Below are positions 1-8,287 of a DNA stretch of 57,272 nt, piece after piece. This DNA comes from Bacteroidota bacterium. Its GTDB lineage: Bacteria; Bacteroidota; Bacteroidia; UKL13-3. Position numbers and translations under genes: made by a program. The notes under the pieces were generated by a model. It had not been told where the DNA came from, did not search any database, and saw only the letters and a program-made list of their open reading frames with translations. The first letter of the stretch is position 1, and the number at the start of each line of letters is the position of its first letter. Location: assembly GCA_025359805.1 (NCBI GenBank), contig JANYDU010000018.1, positions 1 to 57,272 on the forward strand, read 5' to 3'.

Positions 1-2
1 TA

Positions 3-242
3 AAAATTCCAATTGAATCCTTGCCAAAAAAATTAGAAATCTCTTCTATTTTTGGTGAAGATGAATTGCCAAAAGTGTTTACAAAAAATTATTTAAAAAG
101 TACATCTAAGAAAAAAACAGGAGCTGCTTTTCATGAGAAAAAAGATAAAAATAAAAAGATAAATTTAGGCGGACCAAGAAGAAGAACTCCCAATAAAACA
201 AAACCTACCAATAGAGGAGTGGAAAGAAAACGAGCGAGATAA
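3..242 (+). CDS. DEAD-box RNA helicase, C-terminal end (5' end outside window)
   Basis: An open frame enters from the left edge and ends at TAA 240-242. It reads as the tail of an RhlE-type ATP-dependent RNA helicase: an IP(I)E element that usually closes the second RecA domain is followed by a lysine/arginine-rich tail containing GGPRRRTP and NRGVERKRAR, the kind of basic extension seen on Bacteroidota helicases. No catalytic motif is inside the window, so the family call rests on the tail alone. The TTG at 21 is unlikely to be a start because the frame is open upstream of it. The gene converges on the next one with three bases between stops. Confidence 0.6.
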   Translation, partial: KIPIESLPKKLEISSIFGEDELPKVFTKNYLKSTSKKKTGAAFHEKKDKNKKINLGGPRRRTPNKTKPTNRGVERKRAR

Positions 243-245
243 TAT

Positions 246-941
246 TTAGCCCTGCTTTACTTCTACTAAATCGGCTACTTGCTTTCCTTTATTAAATTTT
301 CGTTTGTACGCATTTATCCAAACATACATTAGTGGAACGCCTATAATACTTGGCCAAAGCCATTGAATAATACTCGGCAGAAAACTAAAATTTACTGCCG
401 AAAATGCACTCACTGTTGCAATGTATCCTCCAATCATTCCGCCCATGTGATGTAACAGCCAAGCATATTTTTCTTTGGGAGGATTTGTATAATGCTTAAA
501 GTTTTTTTGTACAAAATTTAACCCTAACAGTCCAAAAAGTATGGAAATGTATCCGAAAGAATTTTCAGAAGTTGAGGAAACAAGATAGACTCCAAATCCT
601 AATAAAGATAGATTAAATAATGTTGCACCAATAATCAAAATCCAATCTATTAAAGCAATATCTTTTATCGAAGTAGCTTTTTTACGATAGATCCAACGAT
701 ATCCTGAAGCAACTAAATAGAAACTAAATCCTGAAACCATAAATAAAAATGGATTAGAATGTAATACAGACATTACAAATGCTGATGAAACAACACCCGT
801 CATACACCAAAAAAATAATTTCCCAAATAGCCTATGGTTCTCCCCCCCTTTTTTAACAAGCATAGCTATAGGGGCAACAATAAATGCAGTAAATCCACAA
901 GCAATGTGAACTACTAAAAATAATTTGAATGCGTTTTCCAT
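246..941 (-). CDS. DUF2306-like integral membrane protein
   Basis: A 231-residue protein with about seven hydrophobic segments. The first helix carries H-x-x-C-G-F-x-A-F with a following P, then an N-H-R-x-x-G-K-x-F-F motif, and a later helix has H-H-x-G-G. This arrangement of histidines in helices is what I know from the DUF2306 family of bacterial membrane proteins, whose function is unknown; heme or quinone binding by the helix histidines is a guess. The ATG at 939-941 places the first helix near the N-terminus. Upstream (63 bases) lies the end of purE on the same strand, so read-through from the pur genes is possible. Confidence 0.6.
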   Translation of the reverse strand: MENAFKLFLVVHIACGFTAFIVAPIAMLVKKGGENHRLFGKLFFWCMTGVVSSAFVMSVLHSNPFLFMVSGFSFYLVASGYRWIYRKKATSIKDIALIDWILIIGATLFNLSLLGFGVYLVSSTSENSFGYISILFGLLGLNFVQKNFKHYTNPPKEKYAWLLHHMGGMIGGYIATVSAFSAVNFSFLPSIIQWLWPSIIGVPLMYVWINAYKRKFNKGKQVADLVEVKQG

Positions 942-1004
942 AGTTTCATTTTATACACTATTGCTTGAGTGTCGAAAAATCATGCTCACAATAAAATAAA
1001 TTAA

Positions 1005-1517
1005 TCAACTTTTAAACCCAATACTTTTTCTTCCTTGCTCCACCACCGCAGCTTTTTTCTCTACTTCCACTTTCATATTGTCTTTATATTTTTGGAGCTC
1101 ATGTGTTAAATGAATTTCATGTGTGGCTAAAATTTGTACCGCCAATAGGCCCGCATTTTTTGCATTATTAATAGCCACGGTTGCAACAGGAACTCCAGCC
1201 GGCATTTGCACAATGGAAAGCAAAGAATCCAGACCATCCATTGTTTTTAATTTTACAGGAACACCAATTACAGGTAACGTAGTAATAGAAGCAACCATAC
1301 CTGGTAAATGGGCTGCTCCACCTGCACCCGCAATAATTACTCGCAAGCCACGCTCATGCGCAGTTTTTGCATACTCAAACATACGATCGGGTGTGCGATG
1401 TGCCGACACCACAGTTATTTCATACTCTACTTTAAACTCTTCTAAAATTTTTGCCGCTTCCTGCATCACCTCCAGATCAGAATCTGAACCCATAATAATT
1501 CCCACTTTTTTTGTCAT
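1005..1517 (-). CDS. purE: N5-carboxyaminoimidazole ribonucleotide mutase PurE
   Basis: Class I PurE, 170 residues, the usual length. It moves the carboxylate of N5-CAIR to C4 to give CAIR in purine synthesis. Visible active-site motifs are GSDSD (10-14), SAHRTP (38-43, with the catalytic His40) and [11 protein letters not shown] (63-73). The start is ATG 1515-1517, 12 bases after the purK stop on the same strand, so the two genes that replace a single CO2-dependent carboxylase form one operon. The C-terminal 20 residues are charged and probably not part of the core. Confidence 0.96.
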   Translation of the reverse strand: MTKKVGIIMGSDSDLEVMQEAAKILEEFKVEYEITVVSAHRTPDRMFEYAKTAHERGLRVIIAGAGGAAHLPGMVASITTLPVIGVPVKLKTMDGLDSLLSIVQMPAGVPVATVAINNAKNAGLLAVQILATHEIHLTHELQKYKDNMKVEVEKKAAVVEQGRKSIGFKS

Positions 1518-1529
1518 GATATATTTGCT

Positions 1530-2684
1530 TTAATCTTTTTCAAATGTAATTATTGATGCCACTTTTTTGGCTTTCGTTTTGGCTTCGTTTAATGTTTTTG
1601 CAAGTACTGTAATATGCCCCATTTTACGCATCGGTTTACTTTCTCGCTTTCCATACAAATGCACATACACACCTTCTATGGCACTTGCTTCTTCTAATCC
1701 TTTTAGCGTGTAATTACCTGAAAAATTAGTTGCTCCTAACAAGTTCATCATCACAGCGGGTTGAATTAATGCAGTACTTCCAAGTGGCAATTCAATTAAA
1801 ATTCTAACCAATTGTTCAAACTGAGAAGTATAACAAGCTTCAATGGTATGATGACCAGAATTATGCGGACGAGGAGCAATTTCATTCACTAAAATATTTC
1901 CTTTTTTATCTAAAAATAATTCAACGGCAAATACACCAATTCCATTTAATGCTTCAATTGTTTTGAGGGCAATTTGTTGTGCGTTTTTTTCTGTTGCTGT
2001 ATCAATTTGCGATGGGCAATCTAAAAATGTAACCAGATTTGCAATAGGATCAAATTCCATTTCAACAACAGGCCAAGTGGAAATATTTCCTTCACGATCA
2101 CGTGCCACCATTACCGAAATTTCCTTTTCGCAAACCACAAAATCTTCAATCACACTTGGCTGCGAAAATGGAATTTTTGTAGTATCATTTTTTATTTCAT
2201 CCACATTAAAAATAGTTACGCCTTTTCCATCATAACCATCTTTACGGGTTTTGGCTACTAATTTTTTATTATCAAATTGATTGGTGGCAGCAAGCCACTG
2301 CTCTGGGGTTTCAACCAAAATAAATTTACTGGTCGGAATATTGTTATCGGCAAAAAATTGTTTTTGCAAACCTTTGTCCTGAATAATTTGCAACACTTTT
2401 GGCGAAGGAATAATTTCTTTTCCTTCTTGCTCCAATTGCAATAATGCTTCAACATTTACATGCTCAATTTCATAAGTAAGCACATCAGAAATTGCTGCTA
2501 ATTTTCGGATAGCATCAGCATCTGTTAATTTTCCAACAATATGATTTTGCGCTAAATCTTTACACGGACAATCTGCTGCATCAAGCACATTAAAATCAAT
2601 ATTTAATCGAAGCGCTTCTTCAATCATCATGCGGCCCAGTTGACCACCGCCAATAATTCCTATTTTTTTACGTAATGGATTCAC
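1530..2684 (-). CDS. purK: 5-(carboxyamino)imidazole ribonucleotide synthase PurK
   Basis: An ATP-grasp enzyme of 384 residues that carboxylates AIR with bicarbonate and ATP, passing N5-CAIR to PurE encoded next. Motifs seen: GGGQLGRMM near the N-terminus for the substrate domain, the central ATP-grasp part with AKTRKDGYDGKG, and NEIAPRPHNSGHHT near residue 270, the metal and ATP site. The start is GTG 2682-2684: there is no earlier in-frame start near the conserved N-terminus, and the next ATG lies inside the GGGQLGR motif. A TATATTTG promoter element ends only four bases upstream, so the message may be leaderless. Confidence 0.96.
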   Translation of the reverse strand: MNPLRKKIGIIGGGQLGRMMIEEALRLNIDFNVLDAADCPCKDLAQNHIVGKLTDADAIRKLAAISDVLTYEIEHVNVEALLQLEQEGKEIIPSPKVLQIIQDKGLQKQFFADNNIPTSKFILVETPEQWLAATNQFDNKKLVAKTRKDGYDGKGVTIFNVDEIKNDTTKIPFSQPSVIEDFVVCEKEISVMVARDREGNISTWPVVEMEFDPIANLVTFLDCPSQIDTATEKNAQQIALKTIEALNGIGVFAVELFLDKKGNILVNEIAPRPHNSGHHTIEACYTSQFEQLVRILIELPLGSTALIQPAVMMNLLGATNFSGNYTLKGLEEASAIEGVYVHLYGKRESKPMRKMGHITVLAKTLNEAKTKAKKVASIITFEKD

Positions 2685-2688
2685 GTGT

Positions 2689-2696
2689 CAAATATA
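2689..2696 (-). promoter_or_regulatory. -7 element TATATTTG of purK
   Basis: TATATTTG on the minus strand matches the Bacteroidota -7 consensus TAnnTTTG in every fixed position. Only four bases (ACAC) separate it from the GTG start of purK, so transcription should begin at or next to the start codon. I see no good TTTG or TTG at the usual -33 distance. The same 8-mer with the same four-base gap and a GTG occurs at 50402-50409. Confidence 0.45.
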
Positions 2697-2768
2697 ATAA
2701 GGGAATTATCTTATTTCGGAATTTCGGTATTGTGTTTTTAATAATATATTTTCGCCAGCAGAATAAGT

Positions 2769-3893
2769 ATGCAATTTAAACACATTATAGGTCAGCACGA
2801 GATTAAGCAACAACTCATACAATCTGTTAAACAAGGTCGTATTAGTCATGCACAATTATTTTTAGGTGGTGAAGGTGTTGGCGCATTACCCTTGGCTGTG
2901 GCTTATTCTCAATATATTAATTGTGCCAATGCTACTGATGATGATAGTTGTGGAATTTGTTCTTCCTGCGTAAAATTTGAAAAATTAATTCATCCCGATT
3001 TACATTTTACCTTTCCAACTGTTGCCATTGATAAGAAAAAATTGAGTAATGATTTTATTCAAGAATGGCGTGCCGCGTTTATCGAAAATCCATACATCGG
3101 TGAACTACAATGGTTATTAAAATTGGATGAAGAAGGAAAAAAACAAGGCAATATTACTGCGGATGAATGCAGAGATATTTTTAAAAAAATTGGTTTAAAG
3201 GCTTTTGAGGCAAAGTTTAAAACGGTAATTATTTGGTTGCCCGAATATTTAAGTCAGGAAGGAAATATTTTATTAAAATTATTGGAAGAACCCCCTGTTG
3301 GAACCTTAATTATTTTGGTGGCACAAGATGCAGATAAAGTAATTGCCACTATTTTATCACGTACTCAACTAATAAAAATACCACGTTTAAGTGATGACGA
3401 TATATCAAAGGTATTGGTTGAAAAATATCAACAACCTGAACGTGATGCAGAAACGCTTGCTCGAGTTGCTGAAGGAAACATGGCATTAGCTATAAGCCTT
3501 GTTAATGCTGGTCGTTCAGATTATTTTGAGTTATTTCAAAGTTGGATGCGGTTGTGTTTTAATGCCCGCAAAGACATTGAAAATTTAACCAAGTGGGTTG
3601 AAGATTGTGTGAAAACAGGAAGAGAATTTTTAAAAAGTTTTATGGGATATTGTATGCACATGATGCGTGCCTCTTTTATTCATAAATATGGCGATAATAA
3701 AATGCTTCGCTTAAGCAATCAAGAAACTGATTTTGTTACTAAATTCTCTCCGTTTATTCACTCCAATAATTTGCCCGAACTAACCAAAGCGTTTAATGAT
3801 GCAAGTTTTCATATTGAGCGCAATGCCGATTTGAAGATCACGTTTCTTGAACTTTCTTTGTATATTGGCAGCCAATTAAAAAAAGCGGCTTAA
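2769..3893 (+). CDS. holB: DNA polymerase III delta' subunit-like clamp-loader protein
   Basis: A 374-residue AAA+ clamp-loader subunit. The N-terminus (IIGQHEIKQQL, then HAQLFLGGEGVG at about 28-38) fits the delta'/gamma family. The P-loop position lacks the Lys-Ser/Thr pair, as in delta', so it probably does not hydrolyse ATP. C52, C61, C64 and C67 form the zinc-binding insertion of these proteins. A LLKLLEEPP motif follows at about 165, and the expected SRC motif near 200 reads SRTQ. The holB-ricT-gldH order supports the call. It starts at ATG 2769; a TATTTTCG element lies 14 bases upstream. Confidence 0.88.
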   Translation: MQFKHIIGQHEIKQQLIQSVKQGRISHAQLFLGGEGVGALPLAVAYSQYINCANATDDDSCGICSSCVKFEKLIHPDLHFTFPTVAIDKKKLSNDFIQEWRAAFIENPYIGELQWLLKLDEEGKKQGNITADECRDIFKKIGLKAFEAKFKTVIIWLPEYLSQEGNILLKLLEEPPVGTLIILVAQDADKVIATILSRTQLIKIPRLSDDDISKVLVEKYQQPERDAETLARVAEGNMALAISLVNAGRSDYFELFQSWMRLCFNARKDIENLTKWVEDCVKTGREFLKSFMGYCMHMMRASFIHKYGDNKMLRLSNQETDFVTKFSPFIHSNNLPELTKAFNDASFHIERNADLKITFLELSLYIGSQLKKAA

Positions 3894-3901
3894 GCTTTTT
3901 T
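3879..3901 (+). terminator. Intrinsic terminator overlapping the holB stop
   Basis: AAAAAAGC (3879-3886) pairs with GCTTTTTT (3894-3901) around a seven-base loop, leaving a run of six T. The stem contains the last codons of holB and its TAA (3891-3893). The short G+C part makes it weak, but it would separate holB transcripts from ricT. Confidence 0.4.
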
Positions 3902-3908
3902 ATGAATG

Positions 3909-3932
3909 ATAATTCTGTCGATTCAGAATTAT
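3909..3932. promoter_or_regulatory. 9-bp hairpin in the holB-ricT gap
   Basis: ATAATTCTG (3909-3917) and CAGAATTAT (3924-3932) are exact inverse complements around the six-base loop TCGATT. No T-run follows, so it is not a standard terminator. It lies 33 bases upstream of the ricT start and could be a protein-binding site or an RNA structure in the ricT leader. Confidence 0.35.
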
Positions 3933-3958
3933 TAATTATTAATTTCTAATTATTAATT
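3933..3958. repeat. Two 12-bp direct repeats TAATTATTAATT
   Basis: TAATTATTAATT occurs at 3933-3944 and again at 3947-3958, with TC between them. The second copy ends six bases before the ricT ATG. Each unit is nearly palindromic. It may be a simple A/T-rich duplication or a tandem operator; the sequence does not decide. Confidence 0.5.
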
Positions 3959-3964
3959 ATAGAT

Positions 3965-5257
3965 ATGGGATGTGGATCAGGAGGATGCTCTAGCGGAGGA
4001 TGTAGTAGCGGAGCATGCAATAAATTAAATACATTTGATTGGCTGGTAGATATGGATTTACCGCCACATATGAAACCCTTTGATGTGGTTGAAGTTCGGT
4101 TTAAAGGAACTCGCAAAGAATATTATCGCAACATTCATAATCATGATATTACTTTAAGAGATATTGTGGTGGTGGAAATGGAAAATGGATATGATATTGG
4201 TGAAGTAACCATGAAAGGCGAGTTGGTAAAACTGCAATTAAAAAAGAATGCGTTACGTGAAGATGGAGAATACCGAAAAATTATTCGCAGAGCCAATGAA
4301 TCAGATGTGGCACGAAGAAAAGAAAATCAGGAATTAGAAGTTCCTACCATGTATAAAGCCCGCACCTTTGCTTTGGAATTAGGCTTAAGTATGAAGTTGA
4401 GTGATGTGGAATATCAAGGTGATAAACGCAAGGCCACATTTTATTATACTGCCGAAGATCGTGTTGATTTTAGAGAGTTGATTAAAAAATTGGCTGAAGC
4501 GTTTAAAGTACGTGTGGAGATGAAACAAATTGGCTACCGTCAAGAAGCTGGAAGACTTGGTGCTATTGGTTCTTGCGGACGTGAATTATGTTGTTCAACA
4601 TGGCTTACCGATTTTAAATTGGTAAACACAAATGCTGCTCGTTATCAAAATTTATCACTCAATCCATTAAAACTTTCAGGGCAATGTGGGCGATTAAAGT
4701 GCTGTTTGAATTTTGAATTGGATGCGTATATGGAAGCGTTAAAAGATTTTCCGAGAGAGGATGATTTGGTATTGGAATTTGCCGATGGCGAATACAAATC
4801 AGTGAAGACCGATATTTTAAAACGTATGATGTGGTTTGCTCCAAGAACCCAAGGTGCAGGTGAATGGAAAAGTTTAACTGTTGATAAAGTAAAAGAATAT
4901 CGTGAGTTGAATAAACAAGGTGTGAAACCTGAAGTTGTGGTAGAGAAAAAAGAATTAAAAGTAGCTGCCATGGATTTTCAAAATGATATGGGAACCGAAA
5001 GTTTAACACGTTTGGATGAACGCAGTAAACCTAAAAAGAAAAGTAATAAAAATAACCGTAACCGCACACCAAATGCTCCAAACACTAATCAACCAACAAC
5101 TCCAAAACCCATAGTAACTCAACAGGCAAAACCAGTTGAAAGTACTGGTACTGATAGAGAGAAAAAGCCATTTCAAAACAAACCAAATAACAGACCCAAC
5201 AATAATAAAAAACCAAATACGCCCAATAATAATCCTAACAATAAAAGTAAAGAATGA
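3965..5257 (+). CDS. ricT: RicT/YaaT-like PSP1-domain protein
   Basis: A 430-residue PSP1-domain protein related to B. subtilis YaaT (RicT), which with RicA and RicF forms an Fe-S complex that affects RNase Y-dependent mRNA maturation. The conserved domain covers about residues 25-300 and has two cysteine motifs, CGRELCC near 208 and CGRLKCC near 241, which match the cluster-binding segments of that family. The N-terminus has four extra cysteines in a Gly/Ser-rich stretch (C3, C8, C13, C18). Residues from about 345 are a Lys/Asn/Pro-rich disordered tail. The ATG at 3965 includes the cysteine head. The stop overlaps the gldH start (ATGA). RicA and RicF partners are not in the window. Confidence 0.85.
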   Translation: MGCGSGGCSSGGCSSGACNKLNTFDWLVDMDLPPHMKPFDVVEVRFKGTRKEYYRNIHNHDITLRDIVVVEMENGYDIGEVTMKGELVKLQLKKNALREDGEYRKIIRRANESDVARRKENQELEVPTMYKARTFALELGLSMKLSDVEYQGDKRKATFYYTAEDRVDFRELIKKLAEAFKVRVEMKQIGYRQEAGRLGAIGSCGRELCCSTWLTDFKLVNTNAARYQNLSLNPLKLSGQCGRLKCCLNFELDAYMEALKDFPREDDLVLEFADGEYKSVKTDILKRMMWFAPRTQGAGEWKSLTVDKVKEYRELNKQGVKPEVVVEKKELKVAAMDFQNDMGTESLTRLDERSKPKKKSNKNNRNRTPNAPNTNQPTTPKPIVTQQAKPVESTGTDREKKPFQNKPNNRPNNNKKPNTPNNNPNNKSKE

Positions 5258-5724
5258 TACATCGCTTTATTACACTGATTGGAATTTTTGTACTCTTATT
5301 TTCTTCCTGCGACCAACAACGATTGTATGAAGAAAATAAAAATATTGAAGGCAATACTTGGTACTACAAAAATCTTATTCCTTTTGATTTACAAATTAAA
5401 GACACCACAAAATTTTACAATGTATTGGTAAATGTGAGGGTAGATGCCGATTATAAATACAGCAATATTTTTATGTGGGTGTATGCTACCAATCCAGAAA
5501 AAAAATCAGACAAACGAAGGGTAGAAATTAAGTTGGCTGATGAACGTGGAAAATGGCTTGGAGCTGGGCTTGGCGATATTTATGATTATCAATTCCCTGT
5601 ACTTCAAAAAGTAAAATTTCCTAAAAGTGGCTTCTATCGTTTTGAGTTGGAACAAAACATGCGTGATGATACTTTATTGCATGTAAAATCAGTGGGAGTT
5701 AGGGTTGAAGAGTTTCAAAATTAA
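5254..5724 (+). CDS. gldH: Gliding-motility lipoprotein GldH
   Basis: A 156-residue lipoprotein with a signal peptide ending in the lipobox L-F-S-S-C19. The N-terminal pattern (C-D-Q-x-R-x-Y-E-E-N, then W-Y-x-x-x-L-I-P-F-D) and the short beta-rich domain are typical of GldH, a membrane-anchored component of the Bacteroidota gliding and T9SS machinery. The start ATG overlaps the ricT stop by four bases, so translation is likely coupled. GldH can remain in species that do not visibly glide, so motility is not implied. Three proteins in this window carry T9SS sorting domains, which agrees with an active T9SS. Confidence 0.9.
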   Translation: MIHRFITLIGIFVLLFSSCDQQRLYEENKNIEGNTWYYKNLIPFDLQIKDTTKFYNVLVNVRVDADYKYSNIFMWVYATNPEKKSDKRRVEIKLADERGKWLGAGLGDIYDYQFPVLQKVKFPKSGFYRFELEQNMRDDTLLHVKSVGVRVEEFQN

Positions 5725-5755
5725 TTTGTCAGTCACCATTGCATCATTAACTTCG
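5725..5755 (+). promoter_or_regulatory. Promoter of the ClC gene, TTTG-N19-TAACTTCG
   Basis: TTTG at 5725-5728, directly after the gldH stop, is followed by 19 bases and TAACTTCG at 5748-5755, one mismatch from TAnnTTTG. Only four bases (CTTC) separate it from the ATG at 5760, so the transcript would start at or within the start codon. Confidence 0.45.
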
Positions 5756-5759
5756 CTTC

Positions 5760-7556
5760 ATGTTCAGGCGGATCAGGATTAATATTAAATTACTCTTTAA
5801 TCAGTTTGTTAAACACAGACAAGAGTATATTAATGATAGGAATTTTCTTATTGTAGCCAGCCTTATTGTGGGTATATTATCTGGTCTTGCAGCAGTTTCG
5901 CTAAAAACCATTGTACATATTATTCAGCATTTTTTAGAAAGTGGTTTTGATGTGAAGTATGAAAATTATTTATACTTTTTATACCCGCTTATCGGTATCA
6001 TGCTTTCCATTTTATATGTACGCACTTTTCATAAACGTGTAATTTTTGATAAAGGATTAAGCAGTATCATTTTCGCCATTTCAAAACGTTCATCAAATAT
6101 TGTTTGGCATAAAACGTATTCGCATGTTATCACATCAGCACTTACTATTGGTTTTGGTGGTTCTGCGGGATTAGAAGCACCAATTGCAGTTACTGGCTCT
6201 GCCATTGGATCTAACACAGCAAAAGCATTATTGCTTAGCAAACAAGAAAAAACATTATTGCTTGCCAGCGGTGCAGCAGCCGGAATTGCAGCTATTTTTA
6301 ACAGCCCATTAGCAGGAGTTATTTTTGCGTTTGAAGTATTGCTTTCGGCTGTAACTGTGCCTGCATTTATTCCCTTATTAATTGCATCGGCATCAGGTGC
6401 TGTGGTTTCAAAATTCTTTTATCACGAGCAATTATTTTTTTTAACAACAGAAGGTTGGCGCATAACAGCCATTCCATTTTATTTAGTGCTTGGTGTGTTT
6501 TGTGGATTGATGTCGGTGTACATGATGCGCAATACATTATGGATGGAGAGTTTATTTAACAAGCGCAGAAACCCTTATTTTAAAGGAATTTTCGGTGGAG
6601 TGGTGATTGGTGCTATGATTTTTTTCTTTCCACCTTTATATGGCGAAGGCTATAATTCAGTGAATCAATTATTATCTGGAAATTCAGCGGCCTTATTAAA
6701 CAGAAGTTTGTTTTTTCAATACAACAACAACGAACTATTTGTGTTGGCATTTACTTTAGTAATTATTTTGATTAAAGTTTTTGCATCATCCATCACGGTG
6801 GGTTCGGGTGGCAATGGAGGTATTTTTGGACCTTCATTATTTACAGGTGCTTTGTGTGGTTTTTTCTTTTCGAGGCTGATTAATTTTTTAGGAATTGCAC
6901 ATCTTAACGAACAAAATTTTATAGCCGTTGCCATGTGTGGTTTAATTAGCGGTGTGTTACATGCACCACTCACAGGTATATTTTTAATTGCCGAAATTTC
7001 AGGAGGGTATGCCTTGTTTGTTCCATTAATGTTGGTGTCGGCAACATCTTATTTTGTTGCTAAATATTTTGAACCCAATTCTATTTACACCAAAACATTA
7101 ATTGAAAGAGGATTAATTAATAAAGATAAAGATGTAGATGTATTAAGCGAAATGAGCATTGAAAGTATTATCGAAAATAATTTTTCGATAATAAATGTAA
7201 ACGATACATTAAGAAATTTGGTAGGTGTGATTGCAGTCTCAAAACGAAATATTTTTGCAGTAGTTGATGATGAACTTAAATTAGAAGGAATTATTATAAT
7301 GGATGATGTGCGTGAAGTGATGTTTAATGCCAATTTATATGATCAAACTTTAATTAAAGAGTTGATGAATATCCCTCCGTTTATTGCCAATGTAAATGAT
7401 AAAATGGACGTGTTGATGAAGAAGTTTGAAGAATATGCAGTTTGGAGTATTCCTGTTGTGGATGAAGAAGAAAGGTATGTTGGATTTATTTCAAAATCAG
7501 GAGTGCTTGATAAATATCGCGAAAAATTAATTGTTCAAAAAGAAGAGGTGATATAA
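5760..7556 (+). CDS. ClC-family chloride channel/antiporter with C-terminal CBS pair
   Basis: A 598-residue ClC protein: membrane domain to about residue 440 and a CBS pair at about 465-590. The gating glutamate is present (E139 in GSAGLEAP, matching GREGP of E. coli ClcA), as are NSPLAGVIFAFE (about 180-192) and GSGGNGGIFGPS, the anion-binding GxFxP signature. At the internal proton-glutamate position (E203 of ClcA) there is V193, after the conserved E192, which suggests altered or no proton coupling. The CBS pair, absent from E. coli ClcA, is likely a nucleotide-sensing module. ATG 5760 is close to a putative promoter; the N-terminal 35 residues are basic and cytoplasmic. Confidence 0.93.
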   Translation: MFRRIRINIKLLFNQFVKHRQEYINDRNFLIVASLIVGILSGLAAVSLKTIVHIIQHFLESGFDVKYENYLYFLYPLIGIMLSILYVRTFHKRVIFDKGLSSIIFAISKRSSNIVWHKTYSHVITSALTIGFGGSAGLEAPIAVTGSAIGSNTAKALLLSKQEKTLLLASGAAAGIAAIFNSPLAGVIFAFEVLLSAVTVPAFIPLLIASASGAVVSKFFYHEQLFFLTTEGWRITAIPFYLVLGVFCGLMSVYMMRNTLWMESLFNKRRNPYFKGIFGGVVIGAMIFFFPPLYGEGYNSVNQLLSGNSAALLNRSLFFQYNNNELFVLAFTLVIILIKVFASSITVGSGGNGGIFGPSLFTGALCGFFFSRLINFLGIAHLNEQNFIAVAMCGLISGVLHAPLTGIFLIAEISGGYALFVPLMLVSATSYFVAKYFEPNSIYTKTLIERGLINKDKDVDVLSEMSIESIIENNFSIINVNDTLRNLVGVIAVSKRNIFAVVDDELKLEGIIIMDDVREVMFNANLYDQTLIKELMNIPPFIANVNDKMDVLMKKFEEYAVWSIPVVDEEERYVGFISKSGVLDKYREKLIVQKEEVI

Positions 7557-7574
7557 AAGTTTAGAGGTATAAAT

Positions 7575-8219
7575 TTACTTTTTTCTCACCACCATCAATC
7601 CATCTCTTATCGGTAATAAAATATTTTCTACACGTTCATCCTGTTTAATTTTTTTATTAAAAGCATCTAAAATTTGAGTGTCTTTATCTTTAGTTACTTC
7701 TTTTTCATCCACTACTTTTCCATTCCACAACACATTATCCGCAATGATGTATCCACCCTTGTTTAGCTTATCAAAAACCAAATCGTAGTAGTTGGAATAG
7801 TTAGGCTTATCGGCATCAATAAAAATTAAATCATAAGTATGCGGAAGTGTTTTAATAATATTTAACGCATCGCCAATTATAAATTGAATGTGATTTTGCA
7901 AGCCTGCTTCAGCAATATATTTTCTTACCCTTTGCTCTTGTTCGGCATTCACATCAATGGTAATTAATTTTCCGTTTTCAGCTAAACCTTCAGCCAAACA
8001 AATAGCGGAGTAACCCGTATAAGTTCCAATTTCTAAAATCATTTTTGGCTTTATCATTTGGCTCAACATGCTTAAAAGTCGTCCTTGAAAATGTCCGCTT
8101 AACATTCGCGGTTGCAATACATTTGCATGGGTATCACGATTTAAGTTTTTGAGCACATCACTTTCAGATGAAGTATGTTCATCGCAATAATTTTGTATAC
8201 GTGTATCTGTAATTTCCAT
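7575..8219 (-). CDS. Class I SAM-dependent O-methyltransferase
   Basis: A 214-residue O-methyltransferase of the catechol/caffeoyl-CoA type (Methyltransf_3). Motif I is LEIGTYTGYSA near residue 63, followed by the acidic residue of ITIDVN and by DLIFIDADKPNY at about 131, the metal and SAM site of this family; DNVLWNGKV is the next conserved block. The substrate cannot be read from the sequence. I start at ATG 8217-8219; a TTG seven codons upstream (8240) is possible but less likely. It converges on the ClC gene. Confidence 0.88.
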   Translation of the reverse strand: MEITDTRIQNYCDEHTSSESDVLKNLNRDTHANVLQPRMLSGHFQGRLLSMLSQMIKPKMILEIGTYTGYSAICLAEGLAENGKLITIDVNAEQEQRVRKYIAEAGLQNHIQFIIGDALNIIKTLPHTYDLIFIDADKPNYSNYYDLVFDKLNKGGYIIADNVLWNGKVVDEKEVTKDKDTQILDAFNKKIKQDERVENILLPIRDGLMVVRKK

Positions 8220-8287
8220 ATTCTTCAAACTGAGTTGCAAGATTAGTAAAGTTTAAAAATATTTTGAATATCATTAAACAATTTCAA

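Noticed and set aside
1123..1533. Open frame of 136 codons on the plus strand
   Set aside because: Antisense to purE, whose active-site motifs are all on the minus strand; the reading is a by-product of purE codon use.
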